From Porphyra umbilicalis (lineage: Eukaryota > Rhodophyta > Bangiophyceae > Bangiales > Bangiaceae): a stretch of 52,525 bases of DNA. Positions 31,354 to 41,650 of this stretch are shown in pieces. The position numbers and the translations under genes are program-made. The notes below the pieces were generated by a model. It had not been told where the DNA came from. It did no database searches and worked only from the letters and a program-made list of their open reading frames with translations. How positions within the stretch are numbered: position 1 is the first letter of the stretch; each line of letters starts with the position of its first letter. Where the stretch lies: contig KV919189.1 in NCBI GenBank assembly GCA_002049455.2, positions 1-52,525 of the forward strand. Reading direction: 5' to 3'.

Positions 31354-31598
31354 CGCCGCTGGCCGTCACTATCGACGCTCGTGGCCGCCTTTTCGACGGT
31401 GGTGGCCGCCCCCACTACGGTGACTAGAATGGTTTTTCACTTGCTGCAGTGTTTCTTGCTTCTAGAAAGTAATTTATGTATGAGACGGTCCATAGGTATA
31501 GTGGTAGGGTTGTGGCAGCACCAGCAGTCTCGAACTGGTGGCGCGTTGCCTGTCCAGAAATGCATGAAGAACCAGATTCTGTGTCAAACGACGCATAC
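31354..31598 (+). repeat. Dispersed repeat, copy 1
   Basis: Diverged direct copy of 33852-34079. Shared blocks are cgccgctggccgtcact, a gtttcttgcttct block, gaactggtggc/ggactggtggc and cgacgcatac. Within it ggtatagtggtaggg (31495-31509) resembles a tRNA-type A box, but no convincing B box follows, so a SINE origin is only a possibility. Confidence 0.7.
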
Positions 31599-33851
31599 AG
31601 CAGGCAAGTACGTTTGAGGTATCTCGATAAAACCGATACAAAGTGCTCCACGCGGGTTGCGAAGCGCAGCCGAGTGACGCACTGTACCGTGCAGTGTCAG
31701 CCGAGCCTCCCATGCAAGATTATGTTGCTCTGTGAGATCGGAACATCAGACCTGACAGTGGCCGTGACTGCCAATCTCCGGATCTTTCGGGCCAAGACCG
31801 CGCATCCCTGTGACTCCTGCGGAGTTGCAGCCGCTCGGTCTCACGTCGAACGCAGAATCGAATTACAGTACTCTTCGCTTCCGTCGCGTCAGTGTTGCGC
31901 GCGCGGTCGACCAACGGCGAGTTGAATGCAGCCTGAAAATGAGATACTCTCGCAAGATACCGCGTGCGTATCGAGCTCCTCTGCCTGTAGCATTCCTGGC
32001 GCTCATGCAGCCTGGAAAGCCGACTCCTAGACTGACGTCTGACGTGCAGCACGCACTGCTTTGTCTCAGTTCCTGGAAAAATAGCCGTCTTCCGCGGAAA
32101 GGTTCGCGGTGTCAGCGGTCAACAATCTTCTCGGGATTGTAGACGCCTGACACGCATGACAATGCCGTCCACGGCAGCGTGACACGCACCAATTTGCATG
32201 TCAGCAGCACAGCCTCGACGCAAGGTCAGATGTCCGACTCGCGTCCGGGGTGACAGACCAGGTGGCGGCGCACGCGTTGAGCGCTCTCCCCACCGCGCTT
32301 TTACGCCAGCCTTTTCCGGACAGGAATGTCCTCTGCGTTTAGCAGTCATCGGCACGGGGGCGTGCGGCATGTCAACAGCTCTCTCCAGGCCGAGGAGGCC
32401 TGGTTTATTTACTGCTCCGGCTTTGCTGCGTCATGATCATGGTGAGAGAAAGAGGATGTAAGCACGCTGTGCCTGGGAATTAACATCCAATCAGCGTGGG
32501 ACGAGTCCAATAATAGATCAGACAAGAGTGTGACAGGTGTCAGGGGTGGGGCCGGGTCCATGCTAAATCCAGATTGGGATCGAGTTCGTTTTCATCAGTG
32601 CAGACGCCGCTTGGAACTCGGCCTCCAGGGACACACATCTGCTCAATATCCCCACTTTCAGGCCATGGGGGCGGGTGGGTTCGAGTCTGTGTTAAGCCTC
32701 CGATGGGGGGCTGCTTTGCAAACCTCTGAAGGGAGGTGGCCTGGAATCATCCGTGAGCGGCCGCCCACGTCATCATCACCGACGGAGGTGACCTTGGCAT
32801 GGCATAACAAATTGACGTTTGACCGACTGGAGGCCAGCGAGCAGCGCGGGTGGCGGCTCGATCTGTCGTCCATAAGAATTATCGGGCGGTGATGGCACTA
32901 CGTCTGGGGCGATGAGCATCCCCCACCCCCACTGAATAAGCACCGGCTGCGGCAGGGCCACCCGCCACCGGCACTGCTCTTGCCGACAACACTGCCGCGC
33001 GGCAGCACTGCTGCTGGTTGCTGTCTGCAGCCGCCCCCTGGTCCCCCACTGCCCCCCGGGCCACTGGCCGCCGCCTCTTCCCCGCCATGAGCACCTCGTG
33101 GAGGCGGCCGGTCGGCACCGGGTCTGGCGGTCGTGGTGCACGAGGTGCGTCAACGCGGTGGCAGCGTGCTGAGACCACCCAGGGCGGCTGTGCGGCCGTG
33201 GCACAGCAGCGCCCGCTGCCAGGACGGCGTGCCCTTTCCACTCAGGCGTTTTCTTGCATCGCTGAAACAAACGTTGCCTGATCTGACACTCATCCTCTTG
33301 TCTGCCATGGTGGTCTGCCTGTCCCCTTCTCGTGCCACTACCGCGCTTTTGCCTGCCGTCCCCACCTCCTGACTGGTACTCCCCCCCGCAGCCCCCAACG
33401 ACCCGACATTTTTAAAAAAAGTCGCGTACCTGACCAAAGACGTCTACCGGCGCCTCGGGCGGGAGAGAGGGGGGTCGGGGGAGGAGTAGGGGAAGGAGGC
33501 AGATGAGACGCGTGAGGCGCTTTTTGGGGAGAAGAGGGGGGTCGGCGTTGCGGGTTGGGGGCGGCAGGGATGGCGACGCCGTGACGCGCCCGCATGCCTA
33601 GGGGGGGAAGGGGTTGCTCCGCGGGACAGGAAAGCGTCAGAACGGCTCCCCTCGCGTCAGTCGCCGCCGGGGCAGGTACTGTGAAAGTGTTCATGATTGC
33701 GCGTGGGGGCGGGTTACGACGCGTCGAGCGGCGAGCCGCCCCCACTCCGCTGACCGCTGCCCCCGCCGCTGGCGGCCGTTCCTTCCAGTACCTGCCCCAT
33801 TGCTGAGCGCCGTCCCCACCGTGGGCCACCCCTCCGCAGCTGGCCACCCCT
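31599..33851. other. Intergenic, no gene called
   Basis: About 2.2 kb with short ORFs on both strands and no recognisable domain. The ORF at 32530-32892 (+, 120 residues) has ordinary composition but no support. The second half becomes GC-rich with purine runs (33460-33540). Confidence 0.3.
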
Positions 33852-34079
33852 CGCCGCTGGCCGTCACTCTCGACGCTGGTGGCCGCCCCCGCTTCGTTCG
33901 CTAGACTGTATTTTACCCTCTCTATACACTGTTTCTTGCTTCTGAAAGGTGAGATATGTGATAGGTGGTCTATAGGTACGCTGGTCCGGGTCGAGTGCCG
34001 CAGGCTGTCTCGGACTGGTGGCACCTTGCCTGTCCAGTAAAGGCATGAATAATAAGTTTTTGCGCGAAACGACGCATAC
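33852..34079 (+). repeat. Dispersed repeat, copy 2
   Basis: Partner of 31354-31598, same orientation, about 2.5 kb apart, with many substitutions and small indels. It directly precedes the large foldback that begins near 34126. Confidence 0.7.
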
Positions 34080-34125
34080 CATCGCGACCAGCCCACGTGA
34101 GTGCACCAGGTGTGCTTCCTGGCAG

Positions 34126-34757
34126 GGAGTGCGTGTTTTGGTCGTTTTGCTCATCATTTTCTGGCAAGTGCCCATTTCACCCCCGGAAGAGACAGGCCAC
34201 CGGACTGGCACATACGAAGAAAGACGTCCATCCGGACAGCTTTGTCCATGGATAGAGATGCTCAGAAGAGATAGAGTGCCCTCCAGGAGACAGTTCCATC
34301 GCTTTTTTTTTGGAAATAACCATCAGAAGTGCCGTAGGCAGGTGGGAAGCGCGACTGCGTGTTGCACTGGATTTTGCAGTGTCAGCTGCCAGCGATCAGC
34401 ATGCTCTGCATCGACCTCATTGAGCCGCAGATCAGTTGCGATCCCCAGATCGGTTTTGACAGTCGCCAATGCATAGCATGAGGAGCGCGGCTGACACTTC
34501 ACAATGCAGTGCAACGCGCGGTCGCGCTTCCCTCCTGCCTACGGCACTTCTCATGGTTATTTCCAAAAAAAAATCGATGGACCTGTCTCCTGGAGGGCAC
34601 TTCATCTCTTCTGAGCAACTCCATCCATGAAAAAAGCTGTTCGGATGGACGTCTTTCTTCAAATGTGCCAGTCCGGTGTCGTGTCTCTCCCGGGGGTGCA
34701 ATGGACTCTTCCCAGCAAAAGATGAGCAAAACGACCAAAACACACATTTTCTGCAAG
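34126..34757. repeat. Large foldback: two arms of about 265 bp
   Basis: The left arm (about 34126-34390) and right arm (about 34487-34757) are inverted copies with a spacer of about 95 bp. Matching landmarks include gttttggtcgttttgctcatc against gatgagcaaaacgaccaaaac, aagacgtccatccg against cggatggacgtctt, and the run ttttttttggaaataacca against tggttatttccaaaaaaaaa. Divergence between the arms is modest. It looks like a foldback transposon or hairpin-forming element. No TSD was fixed. Confidence 0.92.
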
Positions 34758-37270
34758 AGAACACATTACAAAGAGCGCGAAGCGCAACGAACAACCTCGG
34801 ACCGTGTGCTCCCTGAGAAAGTTGTGCAAGGCACGCGCCACAAAAAAAAGAGCAAGAGCAGCACCATAGACCTCGTGCACGTGCGGAGCTGTCGTAAAAC
34901 AGCAGCGCCTCTGTCCCTCGGCATTGACCAGCCCCCCCCCCCCCCCCCCGCCGCACTGCCGCTGTCGTCATCTGCGTCCACTCCGCCAGCCCGGCAGGGA
35001 GGCGCCCCCCCCACCTGTGCCACCAACATGGGGGGCTCTCCCCTCGCAACTCACGCCCATCCCACCGACCCATTGCGGGGGCACACGCGCATCGAGCGGC
35101 GGCGGTCGGACCGCGACGCACGCCTCTTCACGGCTGGGCGCGTCCCTCCGAGGGGTCATTGCCCCTGAGAAGGACCTCATCAGCCCGATGAGCGCCCGCC
35201 ACGGCGGTGGGCGACGTGCCCGGGACCGCCGGAGGGGCAGTAAAAAGGCGGCCAGCGCGGCCGCCGACGCGTCCCCCCGCCGCGCGCCGCACGCGGACAC
35301 GCGGCGCAGAGGCTCGTCGTCTCCCGCCATCGCGCGCGCCTGCGCACAGCCCTCGGCCGACCAGTCGGTCGAGCTGGGCGCAGACGTCTCACAGGCGCGC
35401 GGAGAACGACGCCACTTTGCGCCGCGGCGCCGCCGCCGCCCCTCCCTTTCACCGCCCACCACCCCCACCCGCACCGACGCGCGCCGACGAGGTCATGTCC
35501 AGACGGGCGTGGCGCTGATGACCGCCGCCCCATAGCAGCTGCACGTCGCCGCCGCAGCGCAGCTGCGGCGCGTCGTGGTCTGCCCTGCGAGCGGGAGGAC
35601 GACGGACCGCGACGGCGGCAGCGGCTGCGGCAGCGGCGGCGGCGGCAGCTCAGTGGTGGCGCTACCCACTGCTGGCCGCTGCCCCTTGCGGGGCGGTGTC
35701 GGCGAGATGCCAACGCCACGGCCGCGCCGCGCGGACCGCGATTGCGAGCGCGCCGCAAGGGCCACAGATATCGCTGCCAGCAGCCGCTGTTGCCCTCGCC
35801 ACCGCCTGCACCCTCCGCGCCTCGGTCGCACGATCGCGCCGCGCGGTGCTGGCAGCGGCGCCGTCACCACCGGCGCGACGGCACGGCGGAGGTGGCAGTT
35901 ACGCCGTTTGCTGGCTCCGGCGCCGCCGCCGCCACCGGCTGCTCATTGCGGGCGTGCGAGCGCTCAGGCAGCGACACACACCCGAGGCCGCCGCCGAAGG
36001 CTCCGGCGGCGCCCCTCACGCCGCAGGCCACGCCGCCAGTTGGCGCTACTGCCAGGCCCGTGGCGGCAGCCGAGGGGGGACCGCCGCCGCCCGCCGCCCG
36101 CCGCCGGCCGCCACGCGGCTCGACCGGCGTGGCGTCTGCTTCCGCCGCCCCCGCCGACAAGGCTCCGAGACTGAGACCGCTACGTTTGCGCCAGTTACGA
36201 CGGCGGCAGCACCAGTGGGACCGCTGCCGGTGAACCGACGCTTTCCAAGCGGACAAGGGGACGGTCGGTGACGGGGATAGGCGTGCCCCCTGCGCCGGTG
36301 ACGCGGCGCATAAATGCGGTCCGGCGCCGCGCCCCGCGCCGCTGGATGGCGCCAACCGCCGGCTCACCACGTGCACCACGGTACTGGCCTTTGGCCGTGT
36401 CGCCCCCGCCCTCTCCCGTGCCACTGCCGTCGCGACCCCGCCACACACTGTCGGCGCTTTTACCGCGGCGGCTCGGCGCTTCAGCGGCGGCGGCGGGGAC
36501 TGCGGCGCGCACCTCGAGCGTCGTGCCCGGCCCGCGGCAAGCAGCCACAGAGTGCTGTGGCGACAGCCGCCACCAATGGACACGAGGCAGCCGCGTCCCG
36601 GCGTGGTTGCGCCAGCCATCGCCCTTTAAACATGGGCAGCGGCACATCTGCCAGTCCGCACACGGGCGTCACGCCGCCCCACATCCCCCCCGCCCCCCTT
36701 CCAGCTCTCACCACCCACAACGCGCTGTCGAACGTCCTCGGGCCGGCAGCAACGTCAAAGGTGGCTGCGAGCCGACGACCTGCCGCCGCCGCCGGCCACG
36801 AAGGCGGCCGGCGCCCACCGCGGCCGCGCGGGCGCCGACGCGCTCCGCGCGCGGTTTGCGGCGGCCTCCGCGATGGCGACGCCCACTACCGCAGTTGCCA
36901 CCGGCGGCGGCCGGGCCGTGTCCCACCAGGTCGCGCCGCCGCGCCCGTGGTCGTCGCCCCGAGGTGGCTGCCCATGAGCGTGGCGCAAGCCGTGACGCGG
37001 CGGCGGAGCCACCACGGCTGCCCACAGATCACGTTGGTGGCCGCGCCGCGTGCCAACGACGCCGGTGGGCGACGTCAAAGTGGGGGGAGGTCTCGGGTTG
37101 GCCGCCGCGTCGGCCAGCGGCGCCGCCACGCCGCACTCGCCAGCCGCCGTGGGCCGAGGGTGTGATAGCCCGCGCGAAAGGGCAGCGGGCAGGCGCCGGC
37201 CATGTTTCCCAAAGCAACCACGTTGTAGAGCACATAATTTCCTACCCTACCGACTACCCGTGCTTCGTGA
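34758..37270. other. GC-rich low-complexity block, no gene called
   Basis: A C run lies at 34931-34949, and long stretches of gcc/ggc-type words open all frames on both strands. Translations are Arg/Ala/Pro tracts with no motif. The longest + strand frame (36268-37533) changes character with the DNA composition and not with any protein logic. Confidence 0.35.
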
Positions 37271-39364
37271 CTAATCTTCACCGGCTCCACCACCTGGCTC
37301 TTGGCCCGCACCACCCCCCTGCCCTTCAAAATAGCCACTCTCCCGCCCCGCATCTTTCACACCACTCTGTTGTTCGTTCTCGCCAACTCCTTGCTCTCCG
37401 CGCTCGTCTCTGCCATCACCTCTACGCCCACCACCACCTCGCTTGTCACCGACGTCGGCGCGCACGCCCGGCGGCGCAGGCACATCGTCTGTGCGATGAT
37501 TGCTTCGGTCGGCTGCGGTCCCAGCCTTGTTAGCGGGGATTTTGTCCAGCTCTGGGACAAAAGCAAGCAGGTCGTCCAGCCACAGCTGCCACGGCACGCG
37601 TACAGACGGCTTTCTCTTGCCAGCCGCGGTCGTCGTGACCTCCCGCTTATCCTCCTTGTACTTCCAGTCGAGGTCCGCTCACGCAACGTCCCATAGGCGC
37701 AGGATGTACACGCGTGCCTTCTCCTTGTTGTCGACGCCGGGGTTGCCCATGGCCACTTGGCGTAGCTTGTCGTCAACCCGGTCCTGCGGCTCACCGTACG
37801 AACCCAAGCGAAATGAAGACAGCATTATACGCAACGACTCCGTGGTGATGTTCTTTATCGTCTCGGAGATGACATTGGGGCGGATGTTGTCCACGTCGGA
37901 CCAGATGTCTTGGTCCGCGTCGTACTCCTCTATGAGGATGCGCGCGGCGACCATCATCCGCCTCCAGGTAGGGTCTTGCTTGTTCGGGTAGACCTTGTTG
38001 ACGACTGCCTCCTTCTTGGCGCCGCTGCCTTGACAAACGCTTTTCCGGGGTGAGCGCGCCGCGGCGATGCCGCCTCCTCCCCCTCTTAGAGTAGGGGCAG
38101 CCGGCGTGCTTGGTGGTGGCGCGACCCGGCTTGCCGAGGACGGTTTGACCGTCAAGGCGATCTTGACGCTCGCCGCCCCAGGGACCGCAGATGGCGACGA
38201 CTTGGCGGCGCCCAGCAGAGCTACAACGGTAGCATCAGGAGCCGCCGAGTCCGGCAGCTCATGGTTGAACTTGGCGTACAGGAGGTAGATGACGGTGAGC
38301 AAGTTGGAGATGAGGAACGGACCCACCTGCCAGATCTCCCCGTTGATGCCCGCCGGCAGCGCGTCACGCAAAACGTCGAGTACCCACGGCTCCAGCCCCC
38401 TCTTGGTCGCCGGTGGCGAGTGGACCGAGCAACCAGCCGCAAAGTTGTTCAAGTAGTACGGCCACACAGCGGCCTTGACGAGGACGGAGATCAATTGGTA
38501 GCGGGGAGTGGCGTCGAAGACGCCACCCACAAAAGCAAACAGCCGAGCCCATCTGCTTCCCGGAGTCTCGGAGACAGCAGCGATGGCAGAGACGGCCGGG
38601 GGGGTCGCCAAGGCTGCAGCGCCCGCCCCTCCGCCCACAGGAAAATCGTTGCCGGCAGCCGCGTGAAGCGGCGGCGGCGGTGACGGCGCTGCGGTAGCGT
38701 CCGAAGAGGCCCCGTAGCGGGACCCAGGCAGCTCGAATTGGGGGCCACCGCCAGCTTGCGGGTGCCAGGCACTGCCGTCAGGGACCGCCGGCGGCCCACG
38801 AGGTGCGCCGCTCCAGACGGTTTGACCAGCCTTTCGGGCGGCCGCGCTCAGCTCAGCAGCGGCCGCGTCGTCCGCCTCCGACCACTTTGGGTGCACGGCC
38901 GCTGCCTTCTCTTCTTCTGCGGTCTGACGCTCGGCCGCCGCTGTTAGCGCGAGCGCCGCCGCCGCCACCTGCTCGTCGGCGGCCTTGCGGTCGACGTCGG
39001 CCTTGCGCGCGAGCGCCACCGCCGCTTCATGCTCTTCGGCGGCCTTGCGGTCGACGACGGCCCCGCCGCCGCCTCCTGCTCGTCGGCGGCTTTGCGGTCC
39101 ACGGCGGCCTTGCGCGCGAGCGCCGCCGCCGCCTCCTGCTCGTCGGCGGCCTTCTAGTCGGCGGCGGCGTTGCGCGCGAGCGAAGCCGCCGCCACCTGCT
39201 CGTCGGCGGCCTTGCGGTCGACGTCGGCCTTGCGCGCGAGCGCCGCCGCCGCTTCTTGCTCTTCGGCGGCCTTGCGGTCGACGGCGGCCTTGCGCGCGAG
39301 CGCCGCCGCCGCCTCCTGCTCGTCGGCGGCCTTGTAGTCGGCGTCGGCGTTGCGCGCGAGCGCC

Positions 39365-39675
39365 TGATGAAGTGGTGATGTTCAGCTCCCCAGGCCAGTC
39401 ACACCGGTCATGTGGCGTAGTTGGTTTTTTTGACCATTCAACAGGTTATGGGCCCAGCTCGCGCTTGATTTAGTCCTGACAGGGCGCGGGTTCGAGATTC
39501 GCCACGGCTGCGCCCCAGGGGGGGGACGGACGAATTTGCAGGAGAGGCAATTCCGAGTCGTGGGTCAGACGAGCCTGGCCATGAGGAGCTGGGGGGAGTG
39601 TTGAACTGGTGATGTTCAGCTCCCCAGGCCAGTCACACCGGTCATGTGGCGTAGTTGGTTTTTGACCATTCAACA
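39365..39675 (+). mobile_element. 311-bp TRIM retroelement, Copia-type half-tRNA primer site
   Basis: LTRs of 79 bp (39365-39443) and 77 bp (39599-39675) both start TG and end CAACA, and differ by two substitutions and two bases in a T run. The direct duplication gcgcc lies at 39360-39364 and 39676-39680. Right after the left LTR, ggttatgggcccagc (39444-39458) is complementary to the anticodon region of initiator tRNA-Met, the half-tRNA primer site known from Drosophila copia. A purine tract ending ctggggggag (39589-39598) directly precedes the right LTR. The interior of about 155 bp has no ORF, so it is non-autonomous. Confidence 0.93.
39444..39458 (+). promoter_or_regulatory. Primer-binding site, half-tRNA-iMet type
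   Basis: Ggttatgggcccagc begins on the base after the left LTR. It pairs with the cccauaacc anticodon-loop side of initiator tRNA-Met, not with the 3' CCA end. Confidence 0.85.
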
Positions 39676-41138
39676 GCGCCGCGGCCGCTTCCTGCTCGTC
39701 GGCGGCCTTGCGGTCGGAGGCGGCCTTGTGCTCCAGCGCCGCCGCCGCCTTCTGCTCGTCGGCGGCCTTGCAGTCGGCGGCTGCGTTGCGCGCGAGCGCC
39801 GCCGACGCCTCCTGCTCGTCGGCGGCCTTGCGGTCGGAGGCGGCCTTGTGCTCCAGCGCCGCCGCCGCCTCCTGCTCGTCGGCGGCCTTGCGGTCGGCGG
39901 CGACCTTCTGCTCCAGCGCCGCCGCCACTTCCTGGTCGTCGGCGGCTTTGCTGTCGGCGGCGGCCTTGTGCTCCAGCGCCGCCGCCGCCTCTCGATTTGC
40001 GACGGCCTTGCGGTCGGCTGCGGCCTTGCGGTCTATCGTGGCCGCCGCCTCCCGCTCGTCTGCGGCCTTGATGTCGTCGGCGGCCTTGTCCTCCAGCGTC
40101 GCCGCCCCCTTCTGCTCATCGTCGGCCTTGCGGTTGATGGCGGCCTTCTGCCCGAGCGCCGCCGTCGCCTTCTGCTCGTCGGCGGTCTTGCGGTCGGCGG
40201 CGGCCTTCTGCTCCAGCGCCGCCGCCACTTCCTGGTCGTCGGCGGCTTTGCTGTCGGCGGCGGCCTTGTGCTCCAGCGCCGCCGCCGCCTCTCGGTTTGC
40301 GACGGCCTTGCGGTCGGCTGCGGCCTTGCGGTCTATCGTGGCCGCCGCCTCCCGCTCGTCTGCGGCCTTGATGTCGTCGGCGGCCTTGTGCTCCAGCGTC
40401 GCCGCCCCCTTCTGCTCATCGTCGGCCTTGCGGTTGATGGCGGCCTTCTGCCCAAGCGCCGCCGTCGCCTCCTGCTCGTCGGCGGTCTTGCGGTCGGCGG
40501 CGGCCTTGCGCTTGAGCGCCGCCGCCGACTCGTGCTTGTCGGTGGCCTTGCGCGTGGCCGCGGCGCCGCGCACAACCACCTCTGCCGCCTCCTGGTCGTC
40601 CGCGGCCTTGCCGCAGGCCGGAGCTTCACGCTCGCGCTTCCGCCCGGCTCCGGCCTTGTCGGTGCTGTCCTTCACGCCACTTGCTGCTTCGTTGGCGGTT
40701 TGGCGGCGCCGCTTCTTCTTGGCTAGCCGTCGCGAGGGCTGCCTGTCGCCCGCGACGGCCAGGAGCTTGTCTTTTTCAGCGGCCAAGCGTCGCTCGAGGT
40801 CGGCGTTCCCCTCCGCAACTGTCGCCTGAGCCGCGGCGATTGCTTCGTGCATTGGGCTGCGGGCAGGCGCCGAGGGCTGGGAGGCAGCCCGAGTCCAAGC
40901 GCTGCTGTTTTGCGGTGAGGCCCGTTCGTTGGCGGTAGCGCCGCCAGGGCGTCCGTCCGACACCAATTTGGCCAGCATGGCGCTCTTGGAGCGCGGAGAG
41001 GATGGGACATTGGAAGAACCTGTAGCCGGTGCACAGTCGCCGGCGTTGTCGATGGTGCGCTTAGTGCGCGGCTTGCGCTTTTTGCCGCCCATCTACGAAG
41101 AAAAGGCCAATGCAGTCGCACAATCGGTGTTGCACACA

Positions 41139-41650
41139 AAAGGACAGCAAAAAGCAAGGGAGTTTCAACGTTAGGCTACAGTGCTCCGCGCGCCTTGACG
41201 CCGATCAAGAGTATGCCTCTGCCCCTCGTGTACCAAATCAGACAATACCACCAACACGCGAAAAACTAAGTCACAAGATCGAGCTGCAGTCATACCGTTG
41301 GAACACAGAACGACGCGGCAGGGCCTGTAGCCAGATTGAGGCACACCATCAACACCAACAGCGAGCAGCCCCGCCCCGCAGCCAACAGTGCCGGCCGCAG
41401 AGTGTACCACTGCGCCGCGCACACCAGTACAGGCACATTACATGAAAGGGCAGCAAAGAGCATGGGGGTTTCAAAGTTAGACTACAGTGCTCCGCGTGCC
41501 TCGATGCCCATCAAGAGTATGACTCTGCCCCTCGTGTACCAAACCAGACAATACCACCAACACGCGAAAAACCAAGTCACAAGATCGAGGTACATCCATA
41601 CCGTTGGTAAAGAGAACCACGCAGCCCGGCATGTAGCCAGAGCGTGGCGA
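41139..41650. repeat. Direct duplication with about 306-bp offset
   Basis: The segment from 41139 (aaaggacagc) recurs from 41445 (aaagggcagc). Both copies contain tacagtgctccgcg, atcaagagtatg, ctctgcccctcgtgtaccaaa and acaataccaccaacacgcga. Similarity fades near the end of each copy. It lies just upstream of the coiled-coil gene's start, so copy 1 may include its promoter or leader. Confidence 0.88.

Larger units (their letters stand above)
38980..40560 (-). repeat. 60-bp coiled-coil repeats with a 300-bp higher-order unit
   Basis: Tandem 60-bp units encode 20 residues each. Five-unit blocks are repeated nearly identically with a 300-bp period: 39893-40192 against 40193-40492 differ at only a few bases. 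The array is interrupted by the TRIM at 39365-39675. Confidence 0.93.
37271..41092 (-). pseudogene. Large coiled-coil protein gene, broken by TRIM, deletion and stops
   Basis: Read from ATG 41092 to the stop at 37271. Not recognised. It starts MGGKKRKPRTKRTIDN, basic and nuclear-signal-like, followed by a long Ala/Lys/Glu/Asp coiled coil of 20-residue units (KAADEQEAAAALEHKAA type). Next come a Pro/Ala-rich linker and two hydrophobic helices (PRYQLISVLVKAAVWPYYL; GPFLISNLLTVIYLLYAKF). The conserved-looking C-terminal part includes NKQDPTWRRMMVAARILIEE and VPWQLWLDDLLAFVPELDK. Lesions: a TRIM insertion at 39365-39675; a TAG at 39156-39154, where sister units have TAC; a 13-nt deletion near 39064; and a TGA at 37681-37679. 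With TRIM plus one TSD removed (316 nt) and 13 nt added back, the span is exactly 1,173 codons, so these blocks were one gene. The 446-residue part from 39019 could still be expressed alone. Confidence 0.7.

Noticed and set aside
31487..31560. tRNA gene with A box ggtatagtggtaggg
   Set aside because: No acceptor stem and no standard T-loop GGTTCGA; at most a tRNA-derived repeat.
36268..37533. 421-residue plus-strand ORF
   Set aside because: Composition tracks the GC-rich DNA and no conserved segment or motif could be seen.
39444..39520. tRNA gene or tRNA fragment (ggttatgggcccag and gcgggttcgagattcgc)
   Set aside because: It does not fold as a full tRNA and begins exactly at the LTR end, so a primer-binding site explains it better.
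39644..40829. Plus-strand 360- and 373-residue frames opposite the coiled-coil repeats
   Set aside because: Because the repeat is 60 bp, every frame stays open; the minus strand gives the sensible coiled-coil heptads and links to conserved flanks.
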